NCBI GenBank assembly: GCA_021769425.1
Contig: JAETSX010000012.1
Coordinates: 51,137 to 115,136 of the forward strand
Length of the DNA: 64,000 nucleotides
Source of the DNA: Eubacterium sp.
Lineage (GTDB): Bacteria > Bacillota > Clostridia > Lachnospirales > Lachnospiraceae
Reading direction: 5' to 3'
The notes beneath the pieces were generated by a model. That model made no database searches. It saw nothing but the letters and a program-made list of their open reading frames with translations, and had not been told where the DNA came from. Positions 36,202-45,746 of this stretch are shown piece after piece. Both the position numbers and the translations under genes were made by a program. Within the stretch, counting starts at the first letter, position 1. Each line of letters opens with the position of its first letter.

Positions 36202-37668
36202 ATGGTAATATTGATTGCAGACGATGACAGGCTGGTGCGGTTTACAATTAAGAGTATTCTGGGAGAGATATTAGAGGATTCAGGAAATATTTTTTTGGAA
36301 GCGGCAAACGGCAGGGATATGATCCGGCTTTGCCGGGAGGGAAAGCCGGATGTGGCCTTTGTGGATATCCGCATGCCCTATGTGGACGGGCTGAACGCCA
36401 TTGCCGAGTGCAGGAAATACTCAGAGTGGACAGAATATGTGATAGTAAGCGGATATTCGGATTTTACCTATGCACAGACGGGCATACGGCTTGGAATTAC
36501 AGAATACTTGTTAAAGCCGGTGGATGAGGAGCAGCTTCGGCCGGTGGTTGAGAAGCTGAAGAAAAAATTGGAGAAACAGAAGAATGATTCCAATGCCAGA
36601 TTTCAGCTTCAGGTTATGGAAGTGTTCAATTACTATTCTACCGTGGGCTTGGAAGAGTATGAGGAAGAACAGGAAGAAAAGAGTTACAGATATTTAGTGT
36701 TTCTTCTGTATGTGAAGGCGGGCATACGGGAGCGGGAAAAATCCCTGGATTTTCAGAGAGATATGGTAAAAAGTATTCGCCAGGCAGGGGAGAAAGCTGT
36801 ACTGCAAAAAGGGCATTATGGAATCACAAATACAGCGGAGGGCACGATCTGCGCTGTATTCGGCGTGTCTGACATTCAGCGGGAGTTTGTCTTATCCCGC
36901 ATCCGCAAAATCAGCGCACTGGCGGGAAGCGGCAGCTGCCCTTGCTACTATTTCCGATGGTTTTGCCGGGATACGCTCAAAGAAGTATACAGTGTTTGCG
37001 AAGCGGCGGACGCACAGGAATATCTGCTGATGGATCAGCCAGTTGGGGAGGTGTTGGAATACGGAAAATTGGAAGTGCAGGAGTATGAGCGCACGTTTCT
37101 TTGCCAGATAGAAAATCTTTTGGATGCCTGGGAGCAGGCGGATGGAATTGCCTGCAAGGAGATTATCAACACTATCTGGCGCAACTGCAAAGAGACCGGG
37201 AAATACCCCCAAGTAGACCTGGAAAATCTCAGCAGGTTTTGCAGCTCCATTTGCAGGTTTCCGGTGGACGCATCCTCTTGGAAGCTGTTTTTTACTTCTT
37301 TTGTGGAGCATTCTGAAGAAATGTACAGCGGCGCAGCAGTAGAAGAAAAAAGCATTGTGGAACAAGTTAAGGGGTATATCCAGAAATATTATATGAATGA
37401 TATCAGCATCAGCCTGATTGGAGATCATTTCGGTTTGACCGCCAATTACCTCAGCACGTTGTTTCATCGGAAAACAGGGGAGAAATTTATTGATTATCTC
37501 ACAGGGATCCGTATGGAAGCAGCCAAAAAGCTGCTGGTAAAGAATACGTCAGCCTCTGTGCAGGATATTGCATTGATGGTAGGGTACACCAGCGTCAGGC
37601 ATTTTTCTTCACTGTTTCAGAAGCAGACAGGAGAAACCCCATCCGCTTATCGGAAGAGCAGGTGCTAG
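36202..37668 (+). CDS. YesN-type response regulator with AraC domain
   Basis: A 488-residue regulator: receiver domain (1-125, phospho-site D55 in FVDIRMPYVDG), a long connecting region, and a C-terminal AraC/XylS helix-turn-helix pair (about 385-485; ISLIGDHFGLTANYLSTLF and SVQDIALMVGYTSVRHFSSLF). AAGGAGAG precedes the ATG. Paired with the YesM kinase, it is the expected activator of the ABC importer downstream, starting 193 bp later, and perhaps of the glycosidase genes. The 193-bp gap holds TATAGT near 37822 as a possible -10 but no convincing -35, as is common for activator-dependent promoters. Confidence 0.92.
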   Translation: MVILIADDDRLVRFTIKSILGEILEDSGNIFLEAANGRDMIRLCREGKPDVAFVDIRMPYVDGLNAIAECRKYSEWTEYVIVSGYSDFTYAQTGIRLGITEYLLKPVDEEQLRPVVEKLKKKLEKQKNDSNARFQLQVMEVFNYYSTVGLEEYEEEQEEKSYRYLVFLLYVKAGIREREKSLDFQRDMVKSIRQAGEKAVLQKGHYGITNTAEGTICAVFGVSDIQREFVLSRIRKISALAGSGSCPCYYFRWFCRDTLKEVYSVCEAADAQEYLLMDQPVGEVLEYGKLEVQEYERTFLCQIENLLDAWEQADGIACKEIINTIWRNCKETGKYPQVDLENLSRFCSSICRFPVDASSWKLFFTSFVEHSEEMYSGAAVEEKSIVEQVKGYIQKYYMNDISISLIGDHFGLTANYLSTLFHRKTGEKFIDYLTGIRMEAAKKLLVKNTSASVQDIALMVGYTSVRHFSSLFQKQTGETPSAYRKSRC

Positions 37669-37861
37669 TATAACCCGCGCCAAACATTAAGGTATTTAGC
37701 GTGAATCATACTAGCATTCCTCGTGCAGGCATAATCAGCTGCTTTCTCATTGCCTGGCAATAGAAATCCGTACTGCGATCAAAGTTTTACTGCATTTTCG
37801 GTTCAATTGGAATCGGGTATAGTATGAGTATCAAAACAAAAGTTTTAAAGGAGGAAACATT

Positions 37862-39193
37862 ATGAAGATGAAACGATTATTGGCAGTTGGCATGGCGGTC
37901 AGTATGGTTCTGTCACTGACCGCATGCGGAGGAAACAACAAGGGAAGCGAAAGCAGTGACGCTGATTCCAAGGAGAATGTTTCTCAAGAGGACGGCGGCC
38001 AGGAAGAAAGCGGGGACGAAGGCGCCGGCAGCGGAAAAACCGTAGTGTTTTCCACCAATGTGGTAGGCGGGAAAGCGGACGCTTTGGAAGCGGCCTGCAA
38101 AGCTTTTGAAGAAGAGACGGGAATCGTAGTGGATTTCCAGGCGCCGGGTTCTGATTATGAAGAACTGATGAAAACAAAAATGGCCTCCAACCAGCTTCCG
38201 GATGTGTTTACCACCCATGGATGGTCTGTGGCAAGGTACAGTGATTATCTGATGCCAATCAATGATCTGGAATGGGCAGGGAACATTGACAGCCAGATTA
38301 AAGGCGTGATCACCAATGGAGACGGCGATATGTTTGTACTGCCCATAGATGTGGATATTGCGGGTATCGTGTGCAACGTGGATGTGCTGCAGGAAGCGGG
38401 CGTGAATATGGATGATATTAAAACATGGGATGATTTTGCTTCCGCCTGCGATAAAGTTGCGGCAGCCGGAAAGAATCCCATCCATATTGGCGGCAAAGAC
38501 AGTTGGACTATCGGGCAGTTTTTTGACTGGGCAGCTCCCTCCTTCTATGTTACGGATGAAAAAAACAGCAAAGCTGAAGAGCTTAAAAGCGGTACGTTTG
38601 ATCCCAAAGTGTGGGAAAGCGTAGCAGGGCTTTTGGATAGCTGGGTAAAAGCCGGTTATCTGAATGAAGACTGCCTGACGGCAGATTACAATTCAGATAT
38701 TGAATCACTGGCTTCCGGAAATACCGCATTTTGCTTCTATGGAAATTCTTCCATCGTAGATGCGAAGGGCGTAAACCCGGATGCGAACCTGGGCATGATT
38801 CCGATTCCTGCCGCAAGCGCAGATGATGAGCCTTCTCTGATTGCAGGGGAAGATATTGCAGTTGGCATCTGGAAAGATACCGAAGTGAAGGACGAAGCGG
38901 TTGAACTTTTGAACTATCTGGCAAGGCCGGAGGTAATGAAAGCCATTGCGGAGGAAGCTGGAAGTAAGGCTGGGTTGTCTGGCGTAGATGCAGAAATCGG
39001 AGATATCGGAGAATATTTAAGCAAATATTCAGACGTGGAGACGTATCCGTATTTTGACAGAGAATATCTTCCCAGCGGAATGTGGGACGTGATGTGCACT
39101 ACAGGGGCTGATATCCTGTCTCAGAAAGACGGTGCAGTGGAAAGCGCTGCAAAGGTGATGGAACAGAATTTCAATGATAAGTATACGCCTTAA
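37862..39193 (+). CDS. Sugar ABC transporter substrate-binding lipoprotein
   Basis: A CUT1-family extracellular solute-binding protein of 443 residues. The lipoprotein signal ends at the lipobox LSLTAC, with C22 as the lipidated residue, followed by a Ser/Asp/Glu linker (about 23-60). The mature part matches family-1 binding proteins (MsmE/MalE type), for example DVFTTHGWSVARYSDYLMPIND. AAAGGAGGAAA precedes the ATG. The two permease genes follow after a hairpin, which commonly lowers permease expression relative to the binding protein. The ligand is not determinable here; an oligosaccharide is expected from the neighbouring glycosidases. Confidence 0.92.
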   Translation: MKMKRLLAVGMAVSMVLSLTACGGNNKGSESSDADSKENVSQEDGGQEESGDEGAGSGKTVVFSTNVVGGKADALEAACKAFEEETGIVVDFQAPGSDYEELMKTKMASNQLPDVFTTHGWSVARYSDYLMPINDLEWAGNIDSQIKGVITNGDGDMFVLPIDVDIAGIVCNVDVLQEAGVNMDDIKTWDDFASACDKVAAAGKNPIHIGGKDSWTIGQFFDWAAPSFYVTDEKNSKAEELKSGTFDPKVWESVAGLLDSWVKAGYLNEDCLTADYNSDIESLASGNTAFCFYGNSSIVDAKGVNPDANLGMIPIPAASADDEPSLIAGEDIAVGIWKDTEVKDEAVELLNYLARPEVMKAIAEEAGSKAGLSGVDAEIGDIGEYLSKYSDVETYPYFDREYLPSGMWDVMCTTGADILSQKDGAVESAAKVMEQNFNDKYTP

Positions 39194-39201
39194 TAAGCAG
39201 A

Positions 39202-39225
39202 GGGAAGCATAGCTGCTTCCCTTTT
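39202..39225 (+). terminator. Attenuating hairpin after the binding-protein gene
   Basis: GGGAAGCA and TGCTTCCC pair around a 4-base loop, followed by TTTT. It is short and probably gives partial read-through into the permease genes. Confidence 0.6.
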
Positions 39226-39253
39226 GCAGACAGTGGGGAAGAAAGGAGAATGG

Positions 39254-39289
39254 CGCCGGCCCTGATACAGTATAGCGGCAGGGCCGGCG
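39254..39289. other. GC-rich hairpin just before the first permease gene
   Basis: CGCCGGCCCTG (39254-39264) pairs perfectly with CAGGGCCGGCG (39279-39289), with no T-run after it. It ends 13 bp before the permease ATG, so it could stabilise a processed 3' or 5' mRNA end or limit access to the weak ribosome binding site. Confidence 0.6.
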
Positions 39290-39302
39290 TCTGCAGGTTA
39301 TT

Positions 39303-40172
39303 ATGAAAAAACGGGAAAGGACAATGAATCTGTTTTACATACCGGCAGTTATTTTGTTTGCTATTTTTGTGATATATCCCCTTTGCAAAGGAATATCCCT
39401 GTCCTTTACGAACTGGAATGGATATTCCCAGACATACAAATCAGTGGGTCTTAACAATTATACCAGAATGCTGACGGATAAAAATGTAATTCGGGCGTTT
39501 GTAAATACCTTGATTTATGGGGCCGGAAGTACTTTGCTGCAGAATGTGCTGGGATTAGCCTTTGCCTTGCTGCTGAACCAGAAATTCAGGGGTCGTTCGG
39601 CTACGCGTACGCTAGTTTATCTTCCGGTTATGATCGCTCCGCTGATTATGGGATATATTATGTATTTCTTTTTCAGCTATAACAACGGGGCTTTAAACGA
39701 TCTCATCGGAATATTCGGAATGGAGGCTGTGGACTGGCTTTCCAACGGAACAACAGCCGTGGTGATTCTTACTCTGCTGAATTCCCTGCAGTTTGTAGGA
39801 ATTTCTATGGTAATATATCTGGCAGGGCTTCAGGGGATTGCAGATATGTACTATGAGGCGGCGGATATTGACGGAGCAAAGGCATGGGAAAAGTTTCGTT
39901 ATGTGACACTTCCTCTGCTGCTGCCGGCGATTATCTCCTCCGTTACGATTAATCTGATTGGAGGCTTGAAGCTGTTTGACATTATTATGGCGCTGACTTC
40001 CGGGGGACCCGGATATGATTCCCATTCTCTGTCAACGTTAATCCACAGAACTTATTTTGCAAGTGAGAACGCAGGATATGCATCTGCCATTGGAATTGTC
40101 ACATTTTTGCTGATTGCCGTATTCAGCAACGTTGTGGTGCAGTACTTAAAGAAAAAGGAGGTGGAGATGTGA
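39303..40172 (+). CDS. Sugar ABC transporter permease (MsmF/MalF-like)
   Basis: A 289-residue CUT1 permease with six hydrophobic segments. The EAA loop that contacts the ATPase is visible as EAADIDGAKAWEKFRYVTLP. The ribosome binding site before the ATG is poor (GCAGG) and lies just after a GC-rich hairpin. The next permease starts within its stop codon. No ATP-binding subunit gene follows, so a shared MsmK-like ATPase encoded elsewhere is expected. Confidence 0.92.
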   Translation: MKKRERTMNLFYIPAVILFAIFVIYPLCKGISLSFTNWNGYSQTYKSVGLNNYTRMLTDKNVIRAFVNTLIYGAGSTLLQNVLGLAFALLLNQKFRGRSATRTLVYLPVMIAPLIMGYIMYFFFSYNNGALNDLIGIFGMEAVDWLSNGTTAVVILTLLNSLQFVGISMVIYLAGLQGIADMYYEAADIDGAKAWEKFRYVTLPLLLPAIISSVTINLIGGLKLFDIIMALTSGGPGYDSHSLSTLIHRTYFASENAGYASAIGIVTFLLIAVFSNVVVQYLKKKEVEM

Positions 40173-40987
40173 GGAAGAAAAAGGCATGGATTTGGAGAAT
40201 ACCGATTTTGCTGATTATTTTCGGTGTATATTTTTCACCGTTTTATATTCTGACAGTGATTTCTTTTAAACCGGTGACGGATTTAAGTTCCAGATGGAAG
40301 TTTCCGTCTGCGCCGACTTTGGATAATTTCCGTACGGCAATTGAGCAGGGGGGAATTCTGCAGGCGCTTTTCCACAGCTTCGTAATTATGGTTGTGACAG
40401 TGCTGCTGATTGTGGCGGTAGGTTCTCTGGCTGCTTATCCTCTGGCCCGGAGCAAGGCAAAATGGAACAAATTTATGAAAGCTTTTGTGTTGGGAATTAT
40501 GATGGTGCCGCCCCTCAGCATATTGGTTTCCCTGTATTCCATTATTGTGAATATGGGAGGGGTGAACCAGTATTGGGGAATTATTGTGGTATTGCTGGCT
40601 TTTGAGCTGCCCCAGGCAATATTTTTGTATACCAACTTTATTTCATCCATCCCTACGGCGCTGGATGAAGCGGCAGCCATTGACGGATGCGGCCCGATCC
40701 GGACTTTTTTCTGGATTATTTTTCCGCAGCTTAAGTCAGTGACGGCTTCTGTGGTGATTTTAACAGGAATCCATTGCTGGAATGACTACCAATTTTCCCT
40801 CTATGTGCTGCAGTCATCGAAAATGAGGACGGTAACTCTGGCGATTTCGTCCTTTTTCTCACAGACCACCAGTAATTTGAATGCAGCGTCAGCGGCGGCA
40901 TTACTGGCAATTCTGCCGGTTGTGATCTGCTTTTTGTTCCTGCAGAAATACTTCATTAAGGGAATGGTGGACAGTGCAGTGAAATAG
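40169..40987 (+). CDS. Sugar ABC transporter permease (MsmG/MalG-like)
   Basis: The second CUT1 permease, with 272 residues and six membrane segments. Its EAA loop is DEAAAIDGCGPIRTFFWIIFP. The start is GTG 40169, overlapping the previous stop (GTGA) with AAAGGAGGTGGAG just before it, so translation is coupled to the first permease. A secreted glycosidase-like gene follows 25 bp downstream with its own strong ribosome binding site. Confidence 0.92.
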   Translation: MRKKKAWIWRIPILLIIFGVYFSPFYILTVISFKPVTDLSSRWKFPSAPTLDNFRTAIEQGGILQALFHSFVIMVVTVLLIVAVGSLAAYPLARSKAKWNKFMKAFVLGIMMVPPLSILVSLYSIIVNMGGVNQYWGIIVVLLAFELPQAIFLYTNFISSIPTALDEAAAIDGCGPIRTFFWIIFPQLKSVTASVVILTGIHCWNDYQFSLYVLQSSKMRTVTLAISSFFSQTTSNLNAASAAALLAILPVVICFLFLQKYFIKGMVDSAVK

Positions 40988-41012
40988 AAGGGTTATGATA
41001 GGAGGAAGAATT

Positions 41013-44000
41013 ATGAGAAATAAAAGAAATAACAGAAGATGGCTCTCATGTTTGCTCAGCCTGACCGTTGCGGCGGGATGCCTGGCGGAGCCGGCATGGA
41101 TAGTAAGGGCAGAGGAATTTACCCAGGGGAAAGCAGTTGAGAACGAAGAAGCGCTTCAGAATGAGGAATTGCTACAGGATGAAAAACGGATTCAGAATGA
41201 GGAATTGTTTCAGAATGAAGAACAGCTCCAAATGGAAGAACAGTTCCAGGATGGGGAATGGCTTCAAAGTGAGGAAGCAGTTCAGAATGGGGAGCCGGAA
41301 TTGGCTGAGCCCCTTGCGGAACCCGATTATATCTTTTCCGGAAATATGGTAAGAAATCCCAGTTTTGATGAAGAGCAGGGATGGGAATTCAACGGAGGAG
41401 GGTATGCGTCTAATAATGGGCATCATGGCCGTGGAGACAAGCATTTTTACCTCGATGGAGGAGGCGCTTACAGTATGTCGCAGAAATTCCGCGTGCCTTA
41501 TACCGGATATTATAATGCAGGTCTTTGGATAGCGGCAGCAGGGGAAGGCGGAAAAATAAAAGCGGCTGATCTGACCACAGGAGAATCCCAGGAATGTGTT
41601 CTTGCTGACGATGGAGCTTATAAGGAATATCACCTGGAAATCTGGCTGAACAAGGGCGATGAGGTGGAACTGTCTGTGTCTGGCGCCGAAAGCTGCTGGT
41701 GGGTGAACGGGGATGATATTTCTCTGGAGTATAACTATCAGAAGTTTGCGGAATTGGCGGTAAACCCGAATTTCGCTTTGGGAGATACTGTATGGACTAA
41801 GGCAGGAGCTGCAACGGTTTCTGCAGGAGGAGCAACTCTTTCCGCAGCGGGAGACAGTATCAGCCAGGAGATATATATTCCTCAGAACGGTCCCTATTAT
41901 GCAGAAGTTTCTTTGGAAAATGCAAATGGAGCGAAAGTGGTTTTTGCAGGAAAAGAGAGCGAGGCAGTCACCGGAACTCTGCCTGTCAAGGTTGAAGTGG
42001 CAGGTTTAAAGCAGGGAGAACGGAAGGAACTTAAAATTTCAGGCCCAGCCACTGTGAAGAGCGTTAGCGTAAAGGTGAATGAAAGCGCAATTTCCAATGA
42101 ACTGCCCAGCGCTTCTGACGTTGCCGTAAAGGTAGACTGCGCAACGGGATTAACGCTGGAGGGCTCCTATATCTATGCGGATAAAAACGATTACAGTGAG
42201 GGAAGCTCAGAATGCCAATGGTTTCTGGCAGATACAAAAGACGGGGCATATCAGCCGTTGGAAGGTGAGACAAACCGAAACCTTACGGTGAAAAAGGAAT
42301 GGCAGGATAAGTTCCTGAAGTTCCAGGTAACTCCGGTAAATATGTATGGAAAGAAAGGAGCAGCCGTTCAAAGCACTGCGGCAGGCCCGGTGGATTCTAA
42401 TTTAATTGAAAATCCGGGATTTGAATCAGGCGGGAGTAAATGGACAAGAATGTTTATTTCTACCCAGGATGCTTATGAAGGGAATAACCGGGGAATTGTC
42501 ATTGCAGGACGTACGGCGTCCCAGTCTGTTACGGCTCCGGAGGCGGCATATTATAATCTGTCTGGTTATGTTCGGTATGACGGGACAGCGCAGGGCGCTG
42601 TCAGCATAGAGGACGAAGCCGGCAATGAGCTGGGAAATGCACAGGTTATCGGCGCTGAAGGATGGAAGCGGATTGAGATAAAAGATATTCCTTTGGCGGA
42701 AGGACAGAAAGCTAAGATTGTGCTGAAAGGCGCAGAAAAGAATTATTATATTGACGCCCTTTCCCTGAAGCGTGACAAAGAAGCGGGAATGCCTGCATTT
42801 GATAAAAATGTAATAAACTTTACGACTGTGCCGGAGGCATTCAAAACTTCCATAAACGTAAAAGAGCAGGCCATTCGTTTGGAATATCTCTATGGAACGG
42901 ATGTATCCAAGGCAGCCATAGGGGAACTGGAGGTATCTCCGGGGGCATCGGCTTCTCTTAAGTCAGGCGATACGCTGAATTTATCCGGGAATAATGTGGT
43001 TACTATGGTTGTCACCGGCAGCGACGGCAGCAAGTCTGAGTGGAAGATTCAGGCAGCGATAAAGGATAAGAAGGTGGCAATGTCCTCCTCCAATAAAGAT
43101 TTGGAAAGCAATTTCAACTGGGCGGCAAATAAGATGGATCAGTTTGTGATGTCCGGCCAGAAAGGGCCTGTCAATGTGTCAGAAAATGGCGGCGGAGAAG
43201 AGGGCGTGAAAGATTATATCCCTTCTTACTGGGCAGGATACTATGACAGAACAGCGTTCTATGGAAGAGACTTTGTACATCAGGCTACAGGCGCACAGAT
43301 TGCAGGTTTGGCGGAAGAGAATTATTCCATGTTTGAGGCATTTGCAAAGGAATGTACGGAGGCAAGGAAATGGTATACGGTCTGGGCGCTGAACTTTGAC
43401 GGTTCCGTGTACGGCCTGGATTATAATAATGAAAACTCGTTTGTAAGGGAAGTTCCGGCGCAGTTTGAACTGGTGGAAAAAGCCTATAAACAATATCTGT
43501 GGTCCGGCGACAGACGGTATATTGAAGATGAAACATTGTGGAATTTCTATACGAATGTTATGACAAAATATGTGGAGTCCCATGATGAAAATGGAAACGG
43601 GGTTGCACAGGAAGTAGGAACAGGAATTTTTGCCGGTTCCTGTACCTATAACGAGAGAGGCCGGCGGGTGATAGAAGCCGGAGACGCCATCGGCTCCCAG
43701 TACCAGGCAACGCTGGCCTATGCGGGAATGCTGAAGGCAAGAGGGGAAGAGGCGGCTTCCCAGGAATGGTATCAGAAAGCGGCAGACCTGAAGAAATACT
43801 TTAATGAAGAGTGGAGCGTTACAGATGGTGACATGGACAGCCAGTATGTATGCGCATGGGGTCCCAATGGAGAGCGGTATTCCGATTTTTCAAAGGAAAC
43901 CAGTTGGTTTATTCCGCTGAAAATGATTACAGATCCAGGGGAACGGAATGATGCTTATATTGATTTCCTGCTGGAGAACTTAGGGGAAGGAATCGGAACT

Positions 44001-45434
44001 TCCGAGACAGCTCCCAGCAATATTGAAGCATATACTTATATTCCTGACATGTTGTTCTTATACAACCGGAAGGATGATGCATGGAAATGGATGCAGTACA
44101 TAACATCTATTAAGGATGAGCCTCACGAGCGGGCTGCCCAGGGAACCAATGGGGATTATCCGGAAATATCCTATACTTATGTGTCCCATGTAATTGAAGG
44201 CATGATGGGAGTGGAACCCAATGCGGGAATGAACTTTGTGGCCACAAGCCCGAGGCTTCCTTCTGCAGTAAATGACATGGAAGTGAAATATATGCAGATT
44301 GGCGGATATGAGCTGGATTTGGCGCATAAAGGCAATACAGAATCAGCATTGACAAATAATGGACAGAAAGCAATTACCTGGGAAGCACGGTTCTATGGAA
44401 ACCATGACAGAATCAAAATCGGCAATGAGATGCTTCCGGCACAGAAAAAAGAAATCAATGGAGTTACCGTAAGTTATGCAACAGTAGAAGTGCAGCCAGG
44501 CGCCAGCGTAAGCGCAAAGGTGGCCACCCAGGGCGAATGGGAAAGCAGCGTCAGAGTAAAAAATGTTGAAGATTTAATCAGTAAGATCGGTACAGTAACC
44601 GTTAACAGCAAAGCGGCCATCGAGGCGGCAAGAGCGGCTTATGAGGCATTGAGCGCTGAAGAAAAAGCTCTTGTAAAGAACCTGGAAACATTGAAAGCGG
44701 CAGAAGCAAAATATGAAGAGCTGACAAAACAGGATCAGGGACAGAACCAGACCGTCAAAACGGATATTTCCAAGGCCGTGATTAAGACGATTCCGACCCA
44801 GTATTACAAGGGAAAAGCTTTGACTCCGGCTGTGGGCGTTACCTATGGCGGCAAAGCGCTTGTAAAAGACAAAGATTATAAAGCTGTTTACAGCAATAAC
44901 AAAAACATTGGAACGGCAAAAGTGGTAATCAGCGGTATCGGAGATTATACAGGAACCGTTACAAAGACATTTAAAATTACAGTTAAGAAGAACGCCGTAT
45001 ACACAGTGGGCAATTATAAATACAAGGTACTCACTGCAAAAACCAATGGAAAGGGAACAGTAGCCGTCACCGGGGTAAAAAGTAAATCAGTCAAAAATAA
45101 GCTGAAAAAAATCCAGGTGGCAAGCTCCGTAAAAATCGGCGGCAAGAAGTTTTTAGTAACCCAGATTGGGGCTTCCGCTTTTTCCGGATGCAAGAAGGCA
45201 TCCAGCGCCGTTATTGATGTGAATGTGACGAAAATCGGCGCTAAGGCATTCTATAATTGCGGGAAATTAAAGAATATTACAATAAAAAGCAAGAAGCTGA
45301 AATCTGTCGGAAAAAATGCATTGAAGAATATTTCATCAAAAGCCAAAATTAAAGTGCCTAAGAACAAGCTGAAAACATATAAGAAGCTGTTGAAATCAAA
45401 AGGCCAGAAGAAAAGCGTAAAAATTGTATCATAA
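41013..45434 (+). CDS. Secreted modular six-hairpin glycosidase-like protein
   Basis: A 1473-residue secreted protein. A signal peptide (about 1-32, ending ...VRAEE) is followed by a Glu/Gln heptad-like repeat of about nine short units (NEELLQD, NEELFQ, EEQLQ; about 37-95). Two or more CBM-like beta-sandwich modules follow (NPSFDEEQGWEFNGG; NPGFESGGSKWTR). A central alpha/alpha-barrel-like domain (about 700-1130) contains WAGYYDRTAFYGRDFVHQ and SNIEAYTYIPDMLFLYN. A helical FIVAR-like segment, an Ig-like module, and a C-terminal BspA-type leucine-rich module (IGASAFSGCKKAS) follow. I cannot assign a GH family. ATG 41013 has AGGAGGAAG before it. It is probably the extracellular enzyme feeding the importer. 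Confidence 0.75.
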   Translation: MRNKRNNRRWLSCLLSLTVAAGCLAEPAWIVRAEEFTQGKAVENEEALQNEELLQDEKRIQNEELFQNEEQLQMEEQFQDGEWLQSEEAVQNGEPELAEPLAEPDYIFSGNMVRNPSFDEEQGWEFNGGGYASNNGHHGRGDKHFYLDGGGAYSMSQKFRVPYTGYYNAGLWIAAAGEGGKIKAADLTTGESQECVLADDGAYKEYHLEIWLNKGDEVELSVSGAESCWWVNGDDISLEYNYQKFAELAVNPNFALGDTVWTKAGAATVSAGGATLSAAGDSISQEIYIPQNGPYYAEVSLENANGAKVVFAGKESEAVTGTLPVKVEVAGLKQGERKELKISGPATVKSVSVKVNESAISNELPSASDVAVKVDCATGLTLEGSYIYADKNDYSEGSSECQWFLADTKDGAYQPLEGETNRNLTVKKEWQDKFLKFQVTPVNMYGKKGAAVQSTAAGPVDSNLIENPGFESGGSKWTRMFISTQDAYEGNNRGIVIAGRTASQSVTAPEAAYYNLSGYVRYDGTAQGAVSIEDEAGNELGNAQVIGAEGWKRIEIKDIPLAEGQKAKIVLKGAEKNYYIDALSLKRDKEAGMPAFDKNVINFTTVPEAFKTSINVKEQAIRLEYLYGTDVSKAAIGELEVSPGASASLKSGDTLNLSGNNVVTMVVTGSDGSKSEWKIQAAIKDKKVAMSSSNKDLESNFNWAANKMDQFVMSGQKGPVNVSENGGGEEGVKDYIPSYWAGYYDRTAFYGRDFVHQATGAQIAGLAEENYSMFEAFAKECTEARKWYTVWALNFDGSVYGLDYNNENSFVREVPAQFELVEKAYKQYLWSGDRRYIEDETLWNFYTNVMTKYVESHDENGNGVAQEVGTGIFAGSCTYNERGRRVIEAGDAIGSQYQATLAYAGMLKARGEEAASQEWYQKAADLKKYFNEEWSVTDGDMDSQYVCAWGPNGERYSDFSKETSWFIPLKMITDPGERNDAYIDFLLENLGEGIGTSETAPSNIEAYTYIPDMLFLYNRKDDAWKWMQYITSIKDEPHERAAQGTNGDYPEISYTYVSHVIEGMMGVEPNAGMNFVATSPRLPSAVNDMEVKYMQIGGYELDLAHKGNTESALTNNGQKAITWEARFYGNHDRIKIGNEMLPAQKKEINGVTVSYATVEVQPGASVSAKVATQGEWESSVRVKNVEDLISKIGTVTVNSKAAIEAARAAYEALSAEEKALVKNLETLKAAEAKYEELTKQDQGQNQTVKTDISKAVIKTIPTQYYKGKALTPAVGVTYGGKALVKDKDYKAVYSNNKNIGTAKVVISGIGDYTGTVTKTFKITVKKNAVYTVGNYKYKVLTAKTNGKGTVAVTGVKSKSVKNKLKKIQVASSVKIGGKKFLVTQIGASAFSGCKKASSAVIDVNVTKIGAKAFYNCGKLKNITIKSKKLKSVGKNALKNISSKAKIKVPKNKLKTYKKLLKSKGQKKSVKIVS

Positions 45435-45442
45435 GTAAAGCC

Positions 45443-45484
45443 GGGACGGCTGCATTCAGGATGTAATGCAGCCGTCCTGTTTTA
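45443..45484 (+). terminator. Terminator after the secreted glycosidase gene
   Basis: GGACGGCTGCATT and AATGCAGCCGTCC form a 13-bp stem followed by TGTTTT. It closes the 31.7-45.4 kb sugar locus. In the remaining 262 bp before patatin I see a TATAAT near 45551 without a clear -35. Confidence 0.9.
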
Positions 45485-45746
45485 AGTTCCTGCGTTTACG
45501 GTATTTGGACTTTTGCCGTTTTAAATGGATTATGCTTTAATGAACCTTCTATAATAGATTGTTTGTTCCAGCGATCCGGTGATTTATTGTGGGAGTAATC
45601 GCAAAGAAGTTTCAGTGATTCTTTTAACTTCAAGTCAGCCTTGCAAAGATATTTACGGAAAGCTATAATGAAAGCGCGGAAAGAGGATTCTATAGCATAA
45701 TTGCCGGATCCGGGAAATATCAGAGGTTATAAAAGGAGGAAATTGT

